Below are positions 1-5,765 of a stretch of 7,634 bases of DNA, in pieces (positions within the stretch are counted from its first letter, which is position 1; the number at the start of each line of letters is the position of its first letter). The stretch comes from Planctomycetales bacterium (GTDB lineage Bacteria > Planctomycetota > Planctomycetia > Isosphaerales > Isosphaeraceae), in assembly GCA_027435495.1 (NCBI GenBank), contig DAHZZC010000014.1, forward strand, positions 1 through 7,634, written 5' to 3'. The notes below the pieces were generated by a model. The model was not told the origin of the DNA. It searched no databases and saw only the letters and a program-made list of their open reading frames with translations. Made by a program: the position numbers and the translations under genes.

Positions 1-347
1 GCCAGGAGGATGTCGGTGAAGATCGGGCCGGCACGGAAGACGAACTCTTCCTGCTTCTGGTTGAAGACGTTCGCTCCCGTGAGGTCCGCCGGCATGAGGT
101 CGGGTGTGAACTGGATCCTCTGGAATTTGAGCTCGAAGACCTGGGCGATCGTGCGAACGAGCAGGGTCTTCGCCAGACCGGGCGCCCCGGTGATCAGGCA
201 GTGGCCGCCGGCAAAGAGGCTGATCAGGAGTTGCTGCGAGACCTCCTTCTGCCCGACGATCACCTTCGATAGCTCATGATCGATCCGCCCCCGGCTCTCG
301 TGGATCTTCTCGACGACCTGCTTCTCTTCTTCATATTCGTCGGTCAT
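1..347 (-). CDS. MoxR-family AAA+ ATPase, N-terminal 115 codons (C-terminus off the window)
   Basis: Cytoplasmic AAA+ ATPase of the MoxR type, a family thought to act as ATP-driven chaperones that remodel VWA-domain partner proteins. I translated it from the ATG at 347. An acidic N-terminus is followed by the family's entry motif KVIVGQKEV (about residues 28-36), a Walker A P-loop GAPGLAKT (residues 54-61), and the MoxR signature IQFTPDLMPADLTG (78-91) leading into FRAGPIFTDILL (104-115). The sequence ends just before the expected Walker B 'ADEINRA' motif, so Walker B, sensor 1 and the lid domain cannot be checked. The ATG at 354 runs quickly into a stop, which favours 347. Only a weak AGGGA lies upstream. 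It follows the DUF4159 gene by 61 nt on the same strand and is probably co-transcribed. Family assignment is firm; the specific partner is unknown. Confidence 0.93.
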   Translation of the reverse strand, partial: MTDEYEEEKQVVEKIHESRGRIDHELSKVIVGQKEVSQQLLISLFAGGHCLITGAPGLAKTLLVRTIAQVFELKFQRIQFTPDLMPADLTGANVFNQKQEEFVFRAGPIFTDILL

Positions 348-408
348 TGGTCATGGGTCCCTGATCATGGGTCGCCGTCATATCATCGCAATGACTAACG
401 AATGAGGA

Positions 409-1281
409 TTAATGGGTCAAGGCATACGTGACGATGTTGATGCCCATTGGGTACGACTTTTTCTCGGAGAACTCGCGGAAGTAGTCCTCGCTCTCGCCCT
501 CGCGTTCCCAGCCGTCGCCGAGGTCGGTGTTGTGGCAGATCAGGACCATCATCCGCTTCTGGTCGTCGAAGATGCCCTTGTAGTGGACGGTTCGCGCATC
601 GCCGCCGTGCCAGGGTTCCCAGGTTTCACCGGTCTGGAGCCAGGAGTGGATACTCGGAACTTGCGGCTTCTCCCTGAGCTGATAAACGCAGCGGAAGATT
701 TCGTGAGACACGTCGAGTTCGGTCGGCTCCTGGTCGGGCTCGGGGAAGACGCGTTTGATCTGCTCGTGGAAGTTTTCGTACTCGTCGCCCCAGAAGTCGT
801 CGACCATCAGGAAGCCGCCGTTGAGCAGGTAGCGTCGAAGCGCGATGACTTCCTCTTCGGAGAATTCGAGCCGGCCCGGCTCGATCATGTAGAGGAACGG
901 ATAGTCGAACAGCTTCGGGTCGGTCAAACGGAGGCTGATCGGGTTGGGATTGACCTTCATCGAGGTCAACTGCTGGAGGCGGTACGAGAAATTCAGGTCG
1001 CTGTCGGGGAAGTCGGTGGCCCATCCGCCGCCGCCCCAGCCCCGCCGGCCGCGCCCTCCGTATCCGGAGTCGTACTGGACCCGGACGAACGTGAAGAGAT
1101 CGTGCTGGAATCGAGGGTCGATCTTCCAGTCGGGGACGCCGGCGCGATCGGCCGGGATCTGGCCGGGGAATCGGCGGCCCCAGCCTCCACGGCCCCGGCC
1201 GTACCGCTGGGCGACGGCCAGGCTGGAAACGAGGGCGAACAGGACCAGGACTGCCAGCAGAATCGTGCGTCGACGCTTCAT
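409..1281 (-). CDS. Exported DUF4159-domain protein
   Basis: A 290-aa protein with a classic signal peptide: basic MKRRR, a hydrophobic core, and a likely cleavage at AVA|Q after residue 24. It should therefore be exported. A short Gly/Arg/Trp-rich stretch follows (about 26-38). The rest matches DUF4159: LFTFVRVQY (62-70), a Gly/Arg-rich loop (74-87), TDFPDSDLNFSYRLQQLTS (89-107), a hydrophobic strand and turn GGFLMVDDFWG (155-165), and the C-terminal NTDLGDGWEREGE (251-263) with a final MGINIVTYALTH. DUF4159 also occurs as the C-terminal part of BatA-like membrane proteins and is thought to have a glutamine-amidotransferase-like fold without a proven activity; that is family knowledge, and no function is shown here. 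The start codon overlaps the stop of the upstream TPR/peptidase gene by 4 nt (ATGA), so translation is probably coupled. The stop is TAA at 409-411. Confidence 0.9.
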   Translation of the reverse strand: MKRRRTILLAVLVLFALVSSLAVAQRYGRGRGGWGRRFPGQIPADRAGVPDWKIDPRFQHDLFTFVRVQYDSGYGGRGRRGWGGGGWATDFPDSDLNFSYRLQQLTSMKVNPNPISLRLTDPKLFDYPFLYMIEPGRLEFSEEEVIALRRYLLNGGFLMVDDFWGDEYENFHEQIKRVFPEPDQEPTELDVSHEIFRCVYQLREKPQVPSIHSWLQTGETWEPWHGGDARTVHYKGIFDDQKRMMVLICHNTDLGDGWEREGESEDYFREFSEKKSYPMGINIVTYALTH

Positions 1282-3836
1282 CGGGCCGGGCCTCGCTGTC
1301 CCTCGGTGGGGGATTCGACCAGTTCGAGCAGGAGTTTGTGGGCGTCGAGGAACCGAGGAGCCTCTTCGAGCGATTTCAACGCCTCGCGTCGGGCCTCGTC
1401 GCGACGACCCCGCCGTGCCAGGAGCCCGGCCATCCGGTAGTGGAGGCCGGCTGGGTCGGAGTCGTCGAGCACCGCCACGGCCCGGAACGCGTCGATCGCT
1501 GCGTCGATATGACCGAGTTCCTCCGAGGCAAGGGCCAGTGCCCGATGCGGCGCCGGGATGAGCGGGTGGATCGCGAGCATCCGGTCGGCATCGCGGGCGA
1601 GGGCCTTCCAGTCGCGGGCGGATTCCTCCAGCTCCAGTAGTCGGAGGTACGCCGGGCTCTCGCTGCCGTCGCGGGCGACCAGATCCTCCAGCGCCCGGCG
1701 TTCGCCGGCCGGGTCCGATTCTTTCCTGGCGAGGGTGGCCAGCAACATGTAGGCGTTCTCCGGACCGACGTAAGCCGGGTCCATCACCTTCAAAGCCTCG
1801 ATTTCCGACTTCGCCGGGCCGAGCTTTCCTTCCGCGAGCAGCCGGGCCGCCAGGAGTCGGTGGCCGTGGAAGCTCTTCGGATGCTTCTGGAGCCAGGTCT
1901 TGATGGCGGTTGAATCGGCTTCCGGCGGCAGGTCGGCTTCTTCCCAGGTAACGTTGGAGATCCCGGCGCCCGCGCGTTCGCGGGCGTATCGCGCGAACTG
2001 ATCGTCCAGTTGTTTCAGCGACATTTTCGCCCGTCGCGGCAGTGCCTCGTTCATCAAGACACCGGATCCGAGGTCGTCGAGCAGGTTTCGCATCCCCTCG
2101 ACGCCGATCCGGTCCATCAGGAAGGCGACGGCCAACGTCGATTCGTAATAGGCGAATTGGAGGTCAAGCGAGGACTTCGCGTTCAGGAATGCGGCGCTGA
2201 GCTGGCTCATCGGGGTGAGGTCCGGGCCGAGGAGCTTCGCCCGGAACTTCGGGCTCATCGGCGTCGTCCACGAGGGGTCGGCGCGCTCCTCTTCGTAGAC
2301 GGAGATTCCCTCGCTCAGCCACCTTGGCATCTTGTTGCGGGTCTTGCTCAGGGTGATCACATGGCAGAACTCGTGCCAGAGGACCGATTCCCAGTTGGTG
2401 GGGTGCTCGCCCTGGCTGGCCGGGCTATTTGCTGTGATCACCCGCCCGAAGCAGACGCCGAGCAGGCCGTCGGCGCCTGGGAGGCCGAACGTTCGGACGG
2501 CGAACTCCTTCCGCTGCGGGAAGATTTCCACGACCACCGGGCGCGGTGGCGTCGCGCTGTAACGCTCGGCGAGGGTCTTGCGGGCCCGGACAAGGAGATC
2601 GACCACGCGACGACCGTAGAGGTCCGCCTCGTGTGGGTCCATCCGGACCATCAGGCCGTCGGCTTGCAGCGTTCGGAACCCGGCGAGTCGGTCGTGGAGT
2701 GTCGACAGGTTGAACGCGACGACGTTGTAGGGATCGCTGGTAAAGAGATCGGCGGCGAGCTTCCAGCCCTCGGACTCCTCGCCGAGTCGGAGCAGATCCT
2801 GGCAGAGCTGCAACTGGGCGGGTTGGAAGGATGGGTCGAGCTCGAGGGCCTTCCGCTGGTAGGCGGAGCCCTCGGCGAACCGGTATTTCTGCGAGAGCTC
2901 GCGGCCGATGATGTGGTCGACCTCGGGGTTGCGGCTCCAGTGCCCGAGGGCCTTCGAGCGTGCCTCGGCCTCGCCGGCCGGGTCGCTCCGCAGGTGCGCC
3001 AGGACCGCCCGATAGGCGAACGCTCGGGGTTCGTGGGGGTTGACCTCGTGGACCTTTGCCAGCAGGTTCGCGGCCTCGCCGTACTTCTCGTCCTCGACCA
3101 GGCGATCCGCGGCCAGGATCAGGCTGTCGACGTGATGGGGATTGAGCTTCAGAGCCTCGGCCAGTTCCTTGCCGGCGGCGGGGCGGTCGTCGGAGGCAAA
3201 GGCCCGGGCGAGCAGGTAATGGTAGTGTGGGTCGCCGGCCGCGGCCTTCTTCGGGGCCTTGCGGAGCGTCTCGGCGGCCAGCGCGAAATCCTGCTTCGCC
3301 AGGGCAAGTTCGGCGATCGCGTAGTACCCGTCGAGCAGGTCGGGCTGGCGCTTGATCGCCGGGTCGAAGAAGAGGTCGAGCACCTTCCGCGAGTCCTGCC
3401 CGACGAGCAGGAAATAGCGGCCGAGGGCGACCAGCCCCTCCGGAGTGGCGAACCGCTGTGGCGAGCCCATCACGATCCGCTCGAGGTTCGACATGAGCCG
3501 AGGGATCTCGTCGTCCCGGCCGTTGTACCGGTAGACGTCACGGGCGATCAGCCGGAGCGGGATGCTGGAGTGCAGATGCCGGAACGAGTTCTCGACCGTC
3601 TCCATCGCGGCCCCGTACCGGCCGCGCTGCATTTCGGAGTCGATCTTGAGCAGACGCCAACGCTCGTCCCATCCGTTGAACCCGGCAAGCTCGGTGGCGG
3701 CGGCGCGGGCGCATTCGTCATATTTGCCGGCGCGGAAGAGGGCCTCGGCCGCGTCGAGGTCGGCCGCGACGGCGGACCCGGCGAGGAGGAGCCCAATCGA
3801 GACGAGGGCGGTGAGTGGGTAGACCAAGGATCGCAT
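1278..3836 (-). CDS. Exported TPR protein with central HEXXH (gluzincin-like) metallopeptidase domain
   Basis: An 852-aa protein with a signal peptide (residues 1-24 or 25, cut near AVA|AD), so a periplasmic or envelope role is likely. Residues about 26-390 form degenerate TPR-type helical repeats, for example the units around EALKLNPHHVDSL and KALELDPSFQPAQ. A beta-rich segment begins near 430 (PPRPVVVEIFP) and leads to the zinc motif HEFCH (H488, E489, H492), then WLSEG with E509 sixteen residues after H492. This layout suits a gluzincin of the peptidase-MA/DUF1570 type, with H488, H492 and E509 as likely zinc ligands and E489 as catalytic base. The domain closes with YYESTLAVAFLMDRIG (563-578) and an LDDQFARYAR helix near 610-619. 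Residues about 640-845 are again TPR-like. No clear Shine-Dalgarno precedes the ATG; the signal peptide supports the start. It appears to be the first gene of the DUF4159/MoxR unit. Substrate unknown; catalytic activity is inferred from motifs. Confidence 0.9.
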   Translation of the reverse strand: MRSLVYPLTALVSIGLLLAGSAVAADLDAAEALFRAGKYDECARAAATELAGFNGWDERWRLLKIDSEMQRGRYGAAMETVENSFRHLHSSIPLRLIARDVYRYNGRDDEIPRLMSNLERIVMGSPQRFATPEGLVALGRYFLLVGQDSRKVLDLFFDPAIKRQPDLLDGYYAIAELALAKQDFALAAETLRKAPKKAAAGDPHYHYLLARAFASDDRPAAGKELAEALKLNPHHVDSLILAADRLVEDEKYGEAANLLAKVHEVNPHEPRAFAYRAVLAHLRSDPAGEAEARSKALGHWSRNPEVDHIIGRELSQKYRFAEGSAYQRKALELDPSFQPAQLQLCQDLLRLGEESEGWKLAADLFTSDPYNVVAFNLSTLHDRLAGFRTLQADGLMVRMDPHEADLYGRRVVDLLVRARKTLAERYSATPPRPVVVEIFPQRKEFAVRTFGLPGADGLLGVCFGRVITANSPASQGEHPTNWESVLWHEFCHVITLSKTRNKMPRWLSEGISVYEEERADPSWTTPMSPKFRAKLLGPDLTPMSQLSAAFLNAKSSLDLQFAYYESTLAVAFLMDRIGVEGMRNLLDDLGSGVLMNEALPRRAKMSLKQLDDQFARYARERAGAGISNVTWEEADLPPEADSTAIKTWLQKHPKSFHGHRLLAARLLAEGKLGPAKSEIEALKVMDPAYVGPENAYMLLATLARKESDPAGERRALEDLVARDGSESPAYLRLLELEESARDWKALARDADRMLAIHPLIPAPHRALALASEELGHIDAAIDAFRAVAVLDDSDPAGLHYRMAGLLARRGRRDEARREALKSLEEAPRFLDAHKLLLELVESPTEGQRGPAR

Positions 3837-3842
3837 CGGGGA

Positions 3843-3892
3843 ATCCCGCCGGGAGGTCGAGCCGATGGCCGGAGATCCCGGCCGGGAGGTCG
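3843..3892. repeat. Imperfect direct repeat in the leader of the TPR/peptidase gene
   Basis: Two near-identical copies, atcccgccgggaggtcg at 3843-3859 and atcccggccgggaggtcg at 3875-3892, differ by one inserted g. Their shared 12-nt core (gccgggaggtcg) begins 33 nt apart. The second copy contains the perfect palindrome cccggccggg (3877-3886); the first has the broken form cccgccggg. Both lie between the candidate -10 box and the ATG at 3836, so they would be in the 5' leader of the transcript. They could be a binding site for a regulator or simple GC-rich repetition. Confidence 0.5.
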
Positions 3893-3908
3893 CCGAGAGA
3901 GGGGCGAC

Positions 3909-3945
3909 CCGGATGGACGTTCATTATAGAACGGGCGCCATCCGG
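3909..3945. repeat. Nested inverted repeat surrounding the -10 box
   Basis: The outer arms ccggatgg (3909-3916) and ccatccgg (3938-3945) are perfect 8-nt complements. Inside them, cgttc (3918-3922) and gaacg (3929-3933) are perfect 5-nt complements flanking attata (3923-3928). The two dyads are nearly concentric, giving 13 paired positions over 37 nt with a 1 x 4 nt internal bulge. There is no T-run on either side, so it is not an ordinary intrinsic terminator. Its position over a TATAAT suggests an operator, although read-through RNA from the upstream 182-aa gene could also fold it. Confidence 0.6.
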
Positions 3946-3953
3946 ATTGCCAA
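3923..3953 (-). promoter_or_regulatory. Candidate sigma70-type promoter for the TPR/peptidase-DUF4159-MoxR unit
   Basis: On the minus strand there is a consensus -10 box TATAAT (3928-3923) and an upstream TTGGCA (3953-3948). The spacer is 19 nt, longer than the ideal 17, so the -35 assignment is uncertain. Transcription would start near 3916, leaving a leader of about 80 nt before the ATG at 3836. It is one of few AT-rich spots in a GC-rich gap between genes, which supports a promoter role. The -10 box is the centre of an inverted repeat. Confidence 0.5.
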
Positions 3954-4006
3954 GCGCGAAGTCTCGGCGACCACCGACCTTAACAATCCCGGGGATCGTT
4001 ACGTCT

Positions 4007-4555
4007 TCAACTGGCGGAGGCAGCCGCCTCGGCGGCTCGTGCTCGACGGAGCCGGACCGGAATCCGATCGGCGCAGGCGACCGTCGGGGCCGGATCGATC
4101 GGGACAGGATACCCGCCGACCCGTCGACGCGACCCGGTCCGGACTTGCAGCTCGCCCCGCTCACTCGAAGGGCCATCGGAATCAACCGCGAGACGCATCC
4201 GCGTCAAGGCATCGAGCGTCCGCAGAAGCACCCGGCCGCAGGCAAGCTGATACCGAAGCATCTGCTCCGACGTGTCCCTCTCCTCGCCAACCTCGGCCGG
4301 CGTCGCCGAGTGCTGAGGCCGATCGGCCTGATCAATCTGCCAGGAGAGCGAGACCGCTCGCTCCACCAGGTAGCGCTCGACGTCATTTCGAGGACCGAGG
4401 CTCCCCGTCCAGGCCTCCAGCCGCCTCCGATAGGCGACGGCCTCCTCATTTGTCCACTGCCCCGTGCGGTGCGTCAGAACCCCCAGACGCTTCCGGATCG
4501 GCCCGGAACGTCGCCATGCCGAACGAACACTCGCTGCCTTCGCGATGATCGCCAT
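4007..4555 (-). CDS. Short hypothetical protein, planctomycete-type 'RSxGP' family (tentative)
   Basis: A 182-aa ORF with a good ribosome site: TTGAGG (4569-4564) sits 8 nt before the ATG at 4555. No signal peptide or membrane segment is seen. The N-terminus (SVRSAWRRSGPIRK, then LTHRTGQW) resembles the 'NArrSTGPkT..GK...NALkHG' opening of a small protein family that is abundant and uncharacterised in planctomycetes, but here it is compressed and degenerate. The middle part YRRRLEAWTGSLGPRNDVE (about 42-60) and LVERAVSLSWQIDQADR (62-78) fits the same family well, and LACGRVLLRTLDALTRMR is helical. The C-terminal 40 or so residues are Arg/Ala/Pro-rich and may be a disordered tail or read-through into non-coding DNA. 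It may be a truncated or decaying family member. Function unknown; the family assignment is from memory of sequence patterns. Confidence 0.55.
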   Translation of the reverse strand: MAIIAKAASVRSAWRRSGPIRKRLGVLTHRTGQWTNEEAVAYRRRLEAWTGSLGPRNDVERYLVERAVSLSWQIDQADRPQHSATPAEVGEERDTSEQMLRYQLACGRVLLRTLDALTRMRLAVDSDGPSSERGELQVRTGSRRRVGGYPVPIDPAPTVACADRIPVRLRRARAAEAAASAS

Positions 4556-4602
4556 GATCGTTGCCTCAACCGCAGAGTCTTCAAGTTGCCCATCCTCTTG
4601 CC

Positions 4603-4624
4603 CCGGAGTATAGGAAATCTCCGG
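4603..4624. promoter_or_regulatory. Inverted repeat with a possible -10 box upstream of the 182-aa gene
   Basis: The arms ccggag (4603-4608) and ctccgg (4619-4624) are perfect 6-nt complements around a 10-nt AT-rich loop. On the minus strand TATACT (4612-4607) overlaps one arm and could be a -10 box about 50 nt before the ATG at 4555. I find no convincing -35 at 16-18 nt, so the promoter call is weak. No T-run follows the hairpin on either strand. Confidence 0.3.
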
Positions 4625-4691
4625 CGTCTTCCTTGGAGTTTTCCCAGAATTCTTTTTCCGAAAAGTCGCCGAAGATGGGTGGAAGGCGAGA

Positions 4692-4707
4692 TGGATCGGA
4701 TGATCCA
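4692..4707 (-). terminator. Small hairpin downstream of the zinc-ribbon gene, weak terminator candidate
   Basis: tggatc (4692-4697) and gatcca (4702-4707) form a perfect 6-bp stem with a 4-nt loop, beginning 37 nt past the stop codon of the zinc-ribbon membrane protein on its strand. There is no U-tract, so it would be at best a poor intrinsic terminator. The rest of the gap (4556-4743) includes an AT-rich patch (tttttccgaaaa near 4650) but no gene that I can support. Confidence 0.2.
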
Positions 4708-4743
4708 GGGGAAGGGACCGTCAAGGAACTTGCGGATACGGGA

Positions 4744-5457
4744 TCAGGGACGGTTGCGTTCGCGGGTTCGATCGGTGGAGAGATCGCCGAGTCGGCGCAC
4801 CTCGCGGACGAGGTCGGCCATGAGGGACGTGAGCAGAATCAGGGGGATGGAGAGCATCAGGAGGGCCAGGGCGCTGGCGAGACCGGCGATCAGAGCGGCG
4901 GCTGTCCGATCCGGAGTCGCACGCGGCCCCAGCAGTTGGAAGAGGAGGGAGACCAGCACGGGCAGGCCGACGCCGAAAAGAATCGTGGCCGCAACAATCA
5001 GCCGGGTGCGCCATAACCGGAGGAATCGGTAAGCCCAGGACTCAGCGCTCTCGATCGAGGACGGCGCCAGAACAGGAATCTCATCGGAACTGGGGGGTTC
5101 GGGACTGGTCAGTTCCGGGATGGGCCCCCATTCGGGCTCGGAGTCACCCTCGGTGTCGCCCAGCGTGAAGGTTAGCTCGTAGTTCGAGTCGCCCGGACCT
5201 GCCAGACGCGTCCCGACCACGGGGTCGTCAAATCCACTGAAGAGTGCCTCGTTCAGATAGGCCGATCGCGGATCCGACCGCCCGACGCTCGCGATGGCGT
5301 CGAACCCGGCCACCACGGCCTGGCCGGTTGTGCTGTGGGCCAGTTCCGGCGTCTTGAACATCGCCCGGCACTTCCGGCACCGGAGGCTGTGGGCCTCGGG
5401 TGCCCACTTGTCCGGCAAGTGCCCACGTCGTCCGCAGTTTGGGCAGCGAATGTACAT
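4744..5457 (-). CDS. MJ0042-type zinc-ribbon protein with two C-terminal transmembrane helices
   Basis: A 237-aa protein starting MYIRCPNCGRRG. The cysteine pairs C5/C8 and C27/C30 (CxxC-x18-CxxC) form a zinc ribbon of the MJ0042/zinc-ribbon_5 type, here with a typical LPDKW segment between the pairs. Residues about 40-145 are a low-complexity acidic linker rich in Pro, Ser and Glu, probably disordered. Two hydrophobic helices follow, about 153-176 and 185-211, with a short loop between. A charged tail comes last (DLVREVRRLGDLSTDRTRERNRP). The zinc ribbon and the tail are likely on the same, cytoplasmic, side of the membrane. Planctomycetes encode many proteins with this head joined to assorted membrane parts; their roles are mostly unknown. 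The start is fixed by the zinc ribbon beginning at residue 5; only a weak GGGGA precedes it. It is divergent from the TPR-glycosyltransferase gene. Confidence 0.85.
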   Translation of the reverse strand: MYIRCPNCGRRGHLPDKWAPEAHSLRCRKCRAMFKTPELAHSTTGQAVVAGFDAIASVGRSDPRSAYLNEALFSGFDDPVVGTRLAGPGDSNYELTFTLGDTEGDSEPEWGPIPELTSPEPPSSDEIPVLAPSSIESAESWAYRFLRLWRTRLIVAATILFGVGLPVLVSLLFQLLGPRATPDRTAAALIAGLASALALLMLSIPLILLTSLMADLVREVRRLGDLSTDRTRERNRP

Positions 5458-5499
5458 GAGCGGGTCCCCGGAACAAACGATTCACCAGCTTGCGATGGC

Positions 5500-5529
5500 A
5501 GATTAATCGAACTGTCTGGGTGGCGCCAA
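5500..5529 (-). promoter_or_regulatory. Candidate promoter for the zinc-ribbon membrane protein
   Basis: On the minus strand TTGGCG (5529-5524) and TAATCT (5505-5500) are separated by 18 nt, a fair match to a sigma70-type promoter. Transcription would start about 35 nt before the ATG at 5457. The evidence is motif match and position only. Confidence 0.35.
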
Positions 5530-5703
5530 ATCGGTTGTTGCTTTAAATCAACATCAGGCGGATGGGGCGAGGTATGGCGGAGGGGACGACGCGCGATCCC
5601 GCACTTCTCCGGACGTTTCCGGCGGCATGCAGGTAGCGGGCCAATCCCTGAGGTTGTCGGTGGATTTGGTGGTGGATGATGGTCGTGGGGGGAAGAGCCG
5701 GGC

Positions 5704-5732
5704 TTGGAGCGAAGGGGAAGTCCGGCTAGATT
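5704..5732 (+). promoter_or_regulatory. Candidate promoter for the TPR-glycosyltransferase gene
   Basis: TTGGAG (5704-5709) and TAGATT (5727-5732) are separated by exactly 17 nt. Transcription would begin near 5739, giving a leader of about 27 nt that still contains the GGGAGG ribosome site (5752-5757). The spacing and position support the call; neither box is a perfect consensus. Confidence 0.45.
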
Positions 5733-5765
5733 ACCGGCGCCCAGGACGGGCGGGAGGCAGGATTC

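Larger units (their letters stand above)
5458..5765. other. Divergent intergenic region (308 nt)
   Basis: No convincing coding sequence is present; open frames here have no start signal or recognisable product. The region separates the zinc-ribbon gene (leftward) from the TPR-glycosyltransferase gene (rightward) and carries a promoter-like pair for each. An AT-rich inverted repeat, tgttg (5536-5540) / caaca (5549-5553) around ctttaaat, sits upstream of the leftward promoter candidate. Most of 5570-5700 is G-rich with nothing further that I can identify. Confidence 0.7.

Noticed and set aside
412..1440. 342-codon plus-strand ORF opposite DUF4159
   Set aside because: It is a mirror of a clear DUF4159 gene, with a Val/Glu-rich composition typical of antisense frames and no ribosome site or domain.
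2010..3929. 639-codon plus-strand ORF opposite the TPR/peptidase gene
   Set aside because: It is antisense to a gene with a signal peptide, zinc motif and TPR repeats. Its product has no recognisable domain and reflects high-GC codon bias leaving the opposite frame open.
4648..4664. AT-rich ctttttccgaaaag patch considered as an intrinsic terminator
   Set aside because: The dyad is only five bases per arm with no GC-rich stem, and the T-run does not follow a hairpin in either direction.
4719..4724. TTGACG on the minus strand as a -35 box for the 182-aa gene
   Set aside because: No acceptable -10 hexamer occurs 16-18 nt downstream, and it would sit close behind the zinc-ribbon gene.
3815..5032. 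405-codon and 227-codon plus-strand ORFs across 3815-5032
   Set aside because: They span two intergenic gaps and run opposite the zinc-ribbon gene and the 182-aa gene. The products are Arg/Pro/Ser-rich with no motif, and the minus strand has the better ribosome site and family-like sequence.
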